Below are positions 40,637 through 47,597 of a stretch of DNA of 64,000 nucleotides, in pieces. The stretch is from NCBI GenBank assembly GCA_041741375.1, contig JBGSKF010000143.1, positions 1-64,000 of the forward strand. The letters are read 5' to 3'. The stretch's first letter is position 1. Every line of letters begins with the position of its first letter. The DNA comes from OFTM291 sp041741375 (GTDB lineage Bacteria > Gemmatimonadota > Gemmatimonadetes > Gemmatimonadales > GWC2-71-9). A program made the position numbers and the translations under genes. The notes under the pieces are model-generated. The model was not told the DNA's origin. It worked only from the letters and a program-made list of their open reading frames with translations, and ran no database searches.

Positions 40637-41926
40637 ATGGTTCTCAGATCCCCTCGCGGGGCTCGGGGCAGGCTCCTCACTGCGTTCGGAATGGCTTCCC
40701 TCTCACAGCCCCTCTCCCTCTCCCTCTCCCTCTCCCTCTCTCTCCTCCTCGGCTGCAGCGCACCGGAGGTCGATCCGCCGTCGGTGAGCACCGCCGACTC
40801 CGCGGGCGTCACCCTCGTCCACGTCCATCGGCTCGATGACCTCGACCTCCCGGTCTGGAAATCCGAGGTCGTCTTCTCCACCGGCTCTTCCGACTCGCTA
40901 CTCTTCAACCGATTCGGTGTCGCCCTCTTCCTCCCCGACGGCTCCCTCCTCGTGGGGTCCGGCGTCGATCTCTTCCAACTCGACGCAAACGGTGCGTTGC
41001 GGCGCCGGATCGGACGCGCGGGAGATGGCCCCGGGGAGTTCCGCGGAATTGGACGCCTCCTGGTCACCGAGGACTCCCTGATCGCCGTGAGCGAAGCCTG
41101 GTTCGGGTCCGGGCGCATGACCGTGCTGCGGCCCGACGGGTCGGTGGCACAATACATCGCCCGGTTAGGCGGCGCGGTCTCCACCACCGAACGGGAGCCG
41201 ATTGCGATCCTGGGCCGCGGAGTGATTCTGTCGACGTTCGGGCAATTCATGCCCAACCGGGGGGAACTGCCCGGCGTCCCCTCGGGCGAGCTGGAGCGGG
41301 ATCCGATGCCTCTCTTCATCCACGACTCCACCGGCACGATCCGCGACACCCTCGGCTCCTGGCTCGGTCTGGAACGGGCCCGCCTGCTCCGGGACGGCCA
41401 CACGGTCCGGATCACGGTACCCTTTGCCCGGAGCGTGGTCCACGACGGCCGAGGCGGGGTGGCGGTCATCGGGCCCACCGACTCGCTCGATCTGTCGGTG
41501 TATGACGGGGGGCGTCTGGCCCTGCGGATCACCGGAACGGCACCCCATCGTCCCGTCACTCCGAAGCACCTCGAAGGGTGGCGGGCCGTGATGCAGACCT
41601 GGAATGGGAGTGATGGCCAGACCTTCCTCGACCTGATGAAGAACGCTCCCCGGGTTCCCGAGCTCCCCGCAGTGGGTGCCGTGGTGGTGGACGACCAGCG
41701 GAATCTCTGGGTCGGCGGGTATGCTTCGGTGGGGGACACGGTGCGCACCTGGACCGTCTTTTCGCGGGAGGGCGTGCCGCTCGCACGGATCGACCTGCCG
41801 GCCGTGACCGATCCGGTGTTCCACGGGCCCCATGAGCTGCTCGATGTCCAGGGGGATCGACTCGCGGTGCTCCGACCGGGTGAGGACGGGGAAGCAATCA
41901 TCAAAGTCTGGCAGCTGCGGCGGTGA
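40637..41926 (+). CDS. Beta-propeller lipoprotein with a repeat in its signal peptide
   Basis: 429-residue lipoprotein of the six-bladed propeller type. The signal is LSLSLSLSLSLLLGC, with a lipobox, encoded partly by five CCTCTC units at 40711-40740. Propeller features include FNRFGVALFLPDGSLLVGSG, RRIGRAGDGPGEFRGIGRL with the GxGPGEF motif, GAVVVDDQRNLWVGG and HELLDVQGDRLAVLRPGED. Changes in unit number would lengthen or shorten the hydrophobic core by two residues each without a frameshift. Such exported propellers are common in this kind of genome and their ligands are unknown. The start could be a little downstream, at ATG 40691. Confidence 0.75.
   Translation: MVLRSPRGARGRLLTAFGMASLSQPLSLSLSLSLSLLLGCSAPEVDPPSVSTADSAGVTLVHVHRLDDLDLPVWKSEVVFSTGSSDSLLFNRFGVALFLPDGSLLVGSGVDLFQLDANGALRRRIGRAGDGPGEFRGIGRLLVTEDSLIAVSEAWFGSGRMTVLRPDGSVAQYIARLGGAVSTTEREPIAILGRGVILSTFGQFMPNRGELPGVPSGELERDPMPLFIHDSTGTIRDTLGSWLGLERARLLRDGHTVRITVPFARSVVHDGRGGVAVIGPTDSLDLSVYDGGRLALRITGTAPHRPVTPKHLEGWRAVMQTWNGSDGQTFLDLMKNAPRVPELPAVGAVVVDDQRNLWVGGYASVGDTVRTWTVFSREGVPLARIDLPAVTDPVFHGPHELLDVQGDRLAVLRPGEDGEAIIKVWQLRR
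40711..40740. repeat. CCTCTC hexanucleotide repeat in coding sequence
   Basis: Five perfect CCTCTC units, followed by degenerate continuation to about 40750, encode the Leu-Ser alternation of a lipoprotein signal peptide. A multiple of three keeps the frame, so slippage would change length only. Confidence 0.85.
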
Positions 41927-41930
41927 ACCG

Positions 41931-43163
41931 ATGACCAACTTGAAGGGCTCCCAAATGGGGAGTGGAGGCTGGGCCCAATACCCAATACCCAACACCCAGT
42001 ACCCAATACGCAGTACCCGGTGGACGGGGTTGGGGGTGGTGCTCCTGGCCTTGGCTGCATGTACGGAACAGAAGGCTCCGCCGCCAGCCCTCTCGTCCGC
42101 CGATCTCGCGGAATGCTTTGCGGACGGGACCGAGGATCCCTGGCGCCCCGGCGCTGATGTGGAGTTGACCGGTACTCCCGCCGAATGGGCCCCGTTGTCT
42201 GCCGGAGGTCTGGTGGCCTTTGGAGAGGGGATCATCGCCTACGACAGACACGCCGGCTCCGTGCATCTGATCCGGTCCCTCACCGAGCCCGCGGACTCTT
42301 TCGGGAGACTGGGGCAGGGGCCCGGCGAGTTTGCGTCGCCCGGAAACCGCGTCCTTTCGACCCCCGGGGTCGAGTGGATCGACCTGTTTCAGGACACCCT
42401 TGCCGTGCTCGATGGACGCGAGGTCCAGCTCTTCCGGACCGATGGCACCTTCCTCTCCCGGCTTCGAAGTTTCGACGACGCTGCAGGGCACATGCAGGTG
42501 TCGCGGAGGGTGCGCCGGGTACCCGGAGGGGTGGTGCTCGATCTCGAGCCCTGGGAGGGGAGGCGCGGTCCCGGGGGAGAGGTGCCACCGCGGCAATTCG
42601 ATCTCTGGGCAATCCGGAACGACGCCGAGCGGCTCTGGTCCCTGTCACTCCCCGCCTTGCCGGTGTCACGCGACGGAGGAACCTATCACGGAGTCAACGA
42701 GGCGGATCCGCTGTGGGACCTCTCCGGACCCTGCTTCATCGTGAGCGACGGAGCGACGCCCCGCCTCTTCGTCGGGAGGATCGACCGGCGGGGTGTGGAT
42801 ACCATCCAGATCGAACTCCCGCCTGTCAGAACCTCTCTCCCGCGGGACGATGAGAGTCGGGAAATGCTGCAACAACTCGGTGTGCGCGCAAGCACCCTTC
42901 CAGCACCGTCCGCTCGACGGAGGGTTCTGGACATGGTCATCGACCCCGCCGGCTGGGCGTGGATCCTCCCGGTTCAGGAGCGGTTGCCCGATGGGAGAGT
43001 GACCGTGGGCCGGATGGCGTTAAGAAGCGGGCACACTCTGACCGACACGGTGCCGGTGTTTCCGAAGACATTCGGCGCTCCGGGGGTCCTCTGGGGATGG
43101 GCCGCGCCCGATTCGCTCGGCGATCAGCGTCTCGTCAGGGTGTCTCTTCGCCCGGCCAGGTAG
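41931..43163 (+). CDS. Beta-propeller lipoprotein
   Basis: 410 residues. Lipobox in GLGVVLLALAAC; a propeller with GRLGQGPGEFASPGNRVL (the same GxGPGEF motif as its upstream neighbour), then IDLFQDTLAVLDGREVQLFR and DLSGPCFIVSDGATPRLFVG. The first 26 residues before the lipobox (GWAQYPIPNTQYPIRS) are encoded by the TACCCAA repeat at 41973-42018 and are unlike a normal signal n-region; a later start (e.g. GTG in GLGVV) may be correct. It lies four bases after the previous propeller gene, so the two are one operon. Confidence 0.75.
   Translation: MTNLKGSQMGSGGWAQYPIPNTQYPIRSTRWTGLGVVLLALAACTEQKAPPPALSSADLAECFADGTEDPWRPGADVELTGTPAEWAPLSAGGLVAFGEGIIAYDRHAGSVHLIRSLTEPADSFGRLGQGPGEFASPGNRVLSTPGVEWIDLFQDTLAVLDGREVQLFRTDGTFLSRLRSFDDAAGHMQVSRRVRRVPGGVVLDLEPWEGRRGPGGEVPPRQFDLWAIRNDAERLWSLSLPALPVSRDGGTYHGVNEADPLWDLSGPCFIVSDGATPRLFVGRIDRRGVDTIQIELPPVRTSLPRDDESREMLQQLGVRASTLPAPSARRRVLDMVIDPAGWAWILPVQERLPDGRVTVGRMALRSGHTLTDTVPVFPKTFGAPGVLWGWAAPDSLGDQRLVRVSLRPAR
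41973..42018. repeat. TACCCAA repeat inside a lipoprotein 5' end
   Basis: Six to seven units of TACCCAA/ACCCAGT. It is translated as YPIPNTQYPI if the gene starts at 41931. A complementary tract is at 22437-22480. Confidence 0.7.
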
Positions 43164-43384
43164 GCAGGATCACCGCATTCGTGGTGCGGCCCGGGCGAAC
43201 TCATGAACAAGGAATCAACCACAGAGACACAGAGAACACAGAGGTGCGTCAGGCAAGCCAGAACCCTTCGCCTGAGCCAACGCTCTCTGTGCCCTCTGTG
43301 TCTCCGTGGTGAACCCACTTACGGCGAGGGGTGTGGGGCTTCGTGCCTTCGTGGCTTCGTGTGAAGGATGTTGCCCCTACACGC

Positions 43385-43474
43385 TGGGCGAATGTGATTC
43401 GCCCCTACCGCCCCTGGGCGAATGTGATTCGCCCCTACCGCCCCTGGGCGAATGTGATTCGCCCCTACACCGGC
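43385..43474. repeat. Triple GGGCGAATGTGATTCGCCCC hairpin array
   Basis: Three 30-base units of TGGGCGAATGTGATTCGCCC followed by CTACCGCCCC. Each is a strong hairpin. Unit B of the duplication (44394-44453) has only two. The terminal TAG of the PIN gene is part of GTAGGGGCGAATC. Confidence 0.85.
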
Positions 43475-43878
43475 ATGATCACGGGTATCCGCTGCCGGCG
43501 GTTCCGGCGATAAATGGCGAAGTCTCGATCGAGGGTGACGACCACGCTGTCCCCGTCGAGTTCACTCATCCGGACCAGGCAGGCATCGGCGAGTGACATC
43601 GGCACCGAGGCGTACCGCGCCATCAGGGCGCGCAGGGCGGGAATCTCCGCGGACATCGAGAACACAGGCTCGATCACCCGGTGCTCGAGCAGGGCGAGCA
43701 CGGCGTCCTGTCCACCCGGGAAGCGCCGCAGGAGAAAGCAGGTTTCCGACAGGACGGCCTCGCAGGTGCCGAGCGGCGGTTCGATGGTGTCGAACACCTC
43801 GCGCGCCCAGCGGTGATGCCGGTCGCGACGGTTCAGCAGCGCGACCAGAGGACCGGTGTCGACCAGGACATGGCTCAC
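43465..43878 (-). CDS. PIN-domain toxin (copy A)
   Basis: 137-residue VapC-like ribonuclease. MSHVLVDTGPLVALLNRRD holds the first Asp, CEAVLSETCFLLRRF the Glu, MSLADACLVRMSE the second Asp and VVTLDRDFAIYRR the last. It overlaps the RHH antitoxin by four bases. Near-identical to the copy at 44444-44857; differences are few and conservative (for example T for A in the Glu segment). Its stop is the TAG of a GTAGGGGCGAAT hairpin, so the original end may have been different. Confidence 0.9.
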   Translation of the reverse strand: MSHVLVDTGPLVALLNRRDRHHRWAREVFDTIEPPLGTCEAVLSETCFLLRRFPGGQDAVLALLEHRVIEPVFSMSAEIPALRALMARYASVPMSLADACLVRMSELDGDSVVVTLDRDFAIYRRNRRQRIPVIMPV

Positions 43879-44114
43879 GTACCGTAGCCGGACAAGTGCC
43901 TGGGGTTGGTGGAGAGATCCTGGGGTCCCTCGATGGTCTCGGCGACCTCATCCGTGATGGAGGTCACCGATCGGGCGGGGCAAGCAGTGAAGGCCACCAG
44001 AGCCTCGCGTACCAGGCTGGAGCGGCTGGTGTTCCTCTGCTGCGCCAGGTCGGTCAGCAGCTCGTCGAGCCCGGGAGGGAGCTTGAAGGAGACGGTGCGC
44101 ATCGGTTTCGGCAT
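43875..44114 (-). CDS. Ribbon-helix-helix antitoxin (copy A)
   Basis: 79 residues. MRTVSFKLPPGLDELLTDLAQ with QRNTSRSSLVREALVAF is a ribbon-helix-helix DNA-binding segment; the rest is an acidic tail with SITDEVAETIEGPQDL for toxin binding. The start at 44114 is adjacent to an inverted repeat. Pairs with the PIN gene downstream. Confidence 0.9.
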   Translation of the reverse strand: MPKPMRTVSFKLPPGLDELLTDLAQQRNTSRSSLVREALVAFTACPARSVTSITDEVAETIEGPQDLSTNPRHLSGYGT

Positions 44115-44145
44115 GGTATTACCTTTCGTACATAATCGTAATACC
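44115..44145. promoter_or_regulatory. Operator of copy A toxin-antitoxin pair
   Basis: GGTATTAC (44115-44122) and GTAATACC (44138-44145) form a perfect eight-base inverted repeat immediately before the antitoxin ATG. The RHH antitoxin is the obvious ligand. The spacer between the arms is 15 bases. Confidence 0.7.
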
Positions 44146-44443
44146 ACCAAGTGGACAGTCAAGACTCCTTCCCCACGTCTGTACCATCCTGCCCTCTGTA
44201 CCTCTGCGGCGAACCCCCTCATGATGGACGAATCAACCACAGAGACACAGAGAACACAGAGGGTACGTCAGGCAGGCCAGAGCCATCGCCTGCGCCAGTG
44301 CTCTCTGTGTCTCCGTGGTGGACCCACTTACGGCGAGGGGTGTGGGGCTTCGTGCCTTCGTGGCTTCGTGTGAAGGATGTTGCCCCTACACGCTGGGCGA
44401 ATGTGATTCGCCCCTACCGCCCCTGGGCGAATGTGATTCGCCC

Positions 44444-44857
44444 CTACACCGGCATGATCACGGGTATCCGCTGCCGGCGGTTCCGGCGATAAATGGCGAA
44501 GTCCCGATCGAGGGTGACGACCACGCTGTCCCCCTCGAGTTCGCTCATCCGGACCAGGCAGGCATCGGCGAGCGACATCGGCACCGAGGCGTACCTCGCC
44601 ATCAGGGTGCGCAGTTCGGGAATCTCGGCGGACATCGAGAACGCCGGCTCGATCACCCGGTGCTCGAGCAGGGCGAGCACGGCATCCTGTCCGCCCGGGA
44701 ACCGGCGGAGGAGGAAGCAGGCTTCCGACAGGACGGCCTCGCAGGTGCCGAGCGGCGGTTCGATGGTGTCGAACACCTCGCGCGCCCACCGGTGATGCCG
44801 GTCCCGACGATTCAGCAGGGCGACCAGCGGACCGGTGTCGACGAGGACATGGGTCAC
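44444..44857 (-). CDS. PIN-domain toxin (copy B)
   Basis: 137 residues, same motifs and same length as copy A, with VLSEACFLLRRF in place of VLSETCFLLRRF. Catalytic Asp and Glu are retained, so both copies are probably active. The stop is again a TAG from GTAGGGGCGAAT. Overlaps its antitoxin by four bases. Confidence 0.9.
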   Translation of the reverse strand: MTHVLVDTGPLVALLNRRDRHHRWAREVFDTIEPPLGTCEAVLSEACFLLRRFPGGQDAVLALLEHRVIEPAFSMSAEIPELRTLMARYASVPMSLADACLVRMSELEGDSVVVTLDRDFAIYRRNRRQRIPVIMPV

Positions 44858-45093
44858 CTGCCGTAGCCGGACAGGTGCCTGGGGTGGATGGAGAGATCCG
44901 GGGGTCCCTCGATGGTCCCGGCGACCTGATCCGTGATGGAGGTTACCGATCGCGTGGGACGTGCGGTGAAGGCCACCAGAGCCTCGCGCACCAGACTGGA
45001 GCGGCTGGTGTTCCTCTGCTGCGCCAGTTCTGTCAGCAGCTCGTCGAGCCCGGGAGGGAGCTTGAAGGAGACGGTGCGCATTGGTTTCGGCAT
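44854..45093 (-). CDS. Ribbon-helix-helix antitoxin (copy B)
   Basis: 79 residues; the DNA-binding part (MRTVSFKLPPGLDELLTELAQ) is the same as in copy A save for D to E, whereas the toxin-binding tail shows more changes (TARPTRSVTSITDQVAGTIEGPPDL against TACPARSVTSITDEVAETIEGPQDL; both given in full only once here). Whether the copies cross-neutralise is a question the sequence raises. Confidence 0.9.
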   Translation of the reverse strand: MPKPMRTVSFKLPPGLDELLTELAQQRNTSRSSLVREALVAFTARPTRSVTSITDQVAGTIEGPPDLSIHPRHLSGYGR

Positions 45094-45124
45094 GGTATTA
45101 CCTCTTGTACAAGAACGTAATACC
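45094..45124. promoter_or_regulatory. Operator of copy B toxin-antitoxin pair
   Basis: GGTATTAC (45094-45101) and GTAATACC (45117-45124) are conserved; the spacer differs and contains TCTTGTACAAGA, itself a perfect palindrome that copy A lacks. The conserved arms suggest they are the functional half-sites. Confidence 0.7.
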
Positions 45125-45174
45125 AACAAGCGGGCGGTCAACCCTTTCCCCCTGCCCCGACCCTCCCACACCTC

Positions 45175-45262
45175 GGGCGAATGTAATTCACCCCTACACC
45201 CTACACACTACACCCCATTCCCTATTCCCTACTCCCGACTCCCTACTTTCGCCCCTACGGGG
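45175..45262. repeat. Hairpin and TACTCCC low-complexity repeats
   Basis: CGGGCGAATGTAATTCACCCC (in two parts: CGGGCGAATGT; AATTCACCCC), CCCTATTCCCTACTCCC tracts and GTAGGGGCGAAAG in inverse phase. The last supplies the TAG of the alpha/beta hydrolase. No gene. Confidence 0.75.
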
Positions 45263-46211
45263 TGTCGGCGCGCCGGAGAAAATCCCGGACCAAGCCGTAG
45301 ATCGCCTCGGGGTTGTCATTCTCTGTTGCATGCCCCGCGCCGGGGATCACCGCGAACTGGGCGCCCGGCACGAGCCGGGAGAACTCCTCCGTCGCGGCCG
45401 GGGTCGCCTCGTCGAATTCGCCGGTGACGAACAGGGCCGGCACCCGGATGCTTCGGAGCCAGTCGGTCCCATCGAAGGTTTTGAGCGTACCGGTCGAGGT
45501 GAACTCGCTCGGGCCCCACATGTAGTTGTAGACAAAGCTCCCGCTCCGCTGACGGGCGCTGTCGGCGTCGGCGGCGAATCGCGGCGGCGTCCGGCGCAGG
45601 AACTGCGCGTAGTAGGCCTCCATCGCCGCCTGATACTCCGGGTGGTCGGTGGTGCCCGCCGCCTCGTGCTCGGCGATGTGCCGTTGCATCGAGTCCGGGA
45701 GAAACCGGATCAGCGAGTCGGCGTCATGCTCCCAGCGGGCCGTGGTGACCAGCGGACTGGAGAAGGTGACGCTGCGGACTCCGGTGGGATTGGTGCCCAT
45801 GTAGGCCTGGAGCAGCATGGCGCCCCAGGAACGGCCGTAGAGGTGAACCTCCGTGAGGCCCAGGGAGTCCCGCAGGGCCTGCAGCTCCTGCACGTAGCGA
45901 TCCACGGTGTAGAGGGTGGTGTCGGTGGGGTGATCCGACTTGCCCGATCCCAGCTGGTCGTACCGGATCACCGGTCGGTCGTCGCCCAGGATGGCCCAGC
46001 CCTTGAGGCCGAAACTGGAACTGCCCGGGCCGCCATGGATCACGACGAGCGGGGTGCCGGGACCGTTCCCCATCCGGGCCCAGTAGATCCGGCCGCCGGG
46101 TACGGTGATGAATCCCTCGTCCGCGGGAGGGAGGGGGGGGACCGGAGGCGCCGCCGTGCACGAGAGCAGAACGGCGGCAAGGGAGAGGGGGAGCATTGGG
46201 CTCGATCGCAC
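45255..46211 (-). CDS. Alpha/beta hydrolase lipoprotein (proline-iminopeptidase-like, S33)
   Basis: 318 residues. An N-terminal lipoprotein signal (LPLSLAAVLLSC) is followed by an S33-type fold: VVIHGGPGSSSFGL with the oxyanion-hole HGGPG, IRYDQLGSGKSDHP, LYGRSWGAMLLQAY with the nucleophile Ser, FVTGEFDEATPAA with the Asp and IPGAGHATENDN with the His. Proline iminopeptidases release N-terminal proline, but related lipases and epoxide hydrolases share the fold; the HGGPG and YGRSWG motifs favour a peptidase. Start at 46211, with an alternative ATG at 46196. Confidence 0.85.
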   Translation of the reverse strand: MRSSPMLPLSLAAVLLSCTAAPPVPPLPPADEGFITVPGGRIYWARMGNGPGTPLVVIHGGPGSSSFGLKGWAILGDDRPVIRYDQLGSGKSDHPTDTTLYTVDRYVQELQALRDSLGLTEVHLYGRSWGAMLLQAYMGTNPTGVRSVTFSSPLVTTARWEHDADSLIRFLPDSMQRHIAEHEAAGTTDHPEYQAAMEAYYAQFLRRTPPRFAADADSARQRSGSFVYNYMWGPSEFTSTGTLKTFDGTDWLRSIRVPALFVTGEFDEATPAATEEFSRLVPGAQFAVIPGAGHATENDNPEAIYGLVRDFLRRADTP

Positions 46212-46639
46212 GGCAGGTCCTGGGAAACGGTGGGAGAGGGGGAGGTGGACGAGAGATCATATCGTGGGAACTCAACGGAGGGAAGTGAAGAACCCGGTTG
46301 CCGACCCTGGCTATGAGTCATCCCGAGCCGGCGGCGAGGGATTCGTGAACGTCGTTAGGGTGCTTCCCGTCATCCGGACCGTGAAGAGCGTTGCGGCAGG
46401 AGGGCCGAAGCACGGGGTCGAACAACTCACTGAATACACGGAGACGGTACCGGAGGGAAGGGGTGTGGGGTGCCGAGCCGAGCCTTCAAACCGGGAGAAA
46501 CTGAAGGCTCACGCGAAGCCGCGAAGGGCACGAAGGAAAGGCGGAGTGGGCACCCGGCCGTGTGACCGGCCGCAGGGCCAAACCCGGGGCGAGAGCCCCG
46601 GGGAAAAGACTATCTCATGCCGGGATTGGCGTCACTTCG
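46212..46639. other. Intergenic stretch without recognised gene
   Basis: About 430 bases between the alpha/beta hydrolase start and the HTH gene end. It contains GCGAAGCCGCGAAGGGCACG-type repeat near 46510-46540 and otherwise unassigned sequence. I see no open frame with coding character. Confidence 0.5.
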
Positions 46640-47338
46640 CTATCTTCGCCCAGCCCCCAGCCCCCAGCCCCCAGCCCCCAGCCCCCGCCGGACGGCCGCC
46701 TCCAATGGCCACTCCCACCCCGGCCGTTGGTTGTAGTCACGGAGCGATACTCCAAGTCCGCGAACCAGGTCGCGGAGGTGGGTGGCGGCGGTTAACGCTT
46801 CCTCGGCAAGAGCGTCGACGGTGGGACGGCACCGTGGCAGGGTGGCCACCCGGTAAAGGCGGACCAGATCGCTGACCCGGCGGTGGAGCACCTTGGGCAC
46901 GATCCGCTGGAGGTTGCGGAGGCTGAGACCCTCCGGAATCGGATGGGGTGAGGTGGTGACAGCCTCGCAGACGATGTCCTCCAGGATCGGGTTTCCAAGA
47001 CGGGCGGCGAGCCATGCCCCCATTCGCTCTGGCGACAAGCGAGGCCGTGCGTTGACGGCGGCCACGATCTCAGCCGGGGAGATGGAGGTCCCGGTAGGAA
47101 CCAGTGCCAGCTGTCGCTCGCGGAAGTCGAGTGGAGGGGAAAGAGGTTCAGGCCCATTTGCCGGGATGGCGGAAACGACAGGGACCATGAGAGGGAGGCT
47201 GGCGATTCCGTCGTGCAGGTAGGTCGTTGCAATGCTGGAAGAGGGTGAGAGGATCCCGATCGTGCCGAGTGGATGATCGGCGACCGGCGCACCGACAGCA
47301 ATGGTGTCGTAGGGTGGTGGCACATGATACGGTCTCAT
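46640..47338 (-). CDS. Putative helix-turn-helix protein
   Basis: 232 residues. The middle part (ISPAEIVAAVNARPRLSPE then WLAARLGNPILEDIVCEAV) and GLSLRNLQRIVPKVLHRRVS followed by DLVRLYRVATL resemble the two-HTH arrangement of AraC-type DNA-binding domains, though the match is partial. The N-terminal half is not recognised. A GGAGGG box nine bases before ATG 47338 supports the start. The last 14 residues (GLGAGGWGLGAGRR) come from a CAGCCCC tandem repeat. Confidence 0.5.
   Translation of the reverse strand: MRPYHVPPPYDTIAVGAPVADHPLGTIGILSPSSSIATTYLHDGIASLPLMVPVVSAIPANGPEPLSPPLDFRERQLALVPTGTSISPAEIVAAVNARPRLSPERMGAWLAARLGNPILEDIVCEAVTTSPHPIPEGLSLRNLQRIVPKVLHRRVSDLVRLYRVATLPRCRPTVDALAEEALTAATHLRDLVRGLGVSLRDYNQRPGWEWPLEAAVRRGLGAGGWGLGAGRR
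46652..46691. repeat. CAGCCCC heptanucleotide repeat at a gene 3' end
   Basis: Five CAGCCCC units. The repeat encodes the last residues and stop of the HTH-like protein. Since seven is not a multiple of three, slippage would change the C-terminal reading frame. Confidence 0.8.
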
Positions 47339-47597
47339 CTTGGCATCCCTCCGCGCTTAACCAGTTAAACATCACCATCCTCCAGCCCCAATCTATGCCC
47401 TTCTGCAAAGATACTCACAAGAGCGTAGTCCGCAAGACGGCTCCGTGCCCTTGGGCTGCAGTGTTCTGGAAGTCAGCTTACTGCGATTGTCGGGAGGTCA
47501 CGTTACAGACGGAGAAGTGTGCCCCTGAAAGCGTTGCCGTCGGCAAAGCATGACGACAACGACCGGGCAAATCGTTGTCGAAGAACCCGACCAGGGG
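47339..47597. other. Intergenic stretch without recognised gene
   Basis: About 260 bases with no coding character on either strand. It separates the HTH gene's start from the end of a frameshifted exported protein. Confidence 0.45.

Larger units (their letters stand above)
43211..44163. repeat. Tandem duplication, unit A (toxin-antitoxin block)
   Basis: Unit A (43211-44163) and unit B (44229-45140) are highly similar copies in direct repeat. Corresponding gene ends are exactly 979 bases apart (43465/44444, 43878/44857, 44114/45093). The copies differ by scattered substitutions and by one 30-base hairpin unit (three in A, two in B). Confidence 0.9.
44229..45140. repeat. Tandem duplication, unit B
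   Basis: Second copy of the block described at 43211-44163. It begins with a CACAGAGACACAGAGAACAC tract just as unit A does. Confidence 0.9.

Noticed and set aside
43385..43474. Three equal hairpin units that could look like a CRISPR array
   Set aside because: 30-base units in direct contact with no variable spacers; the same hairpin is dispersed in the window.
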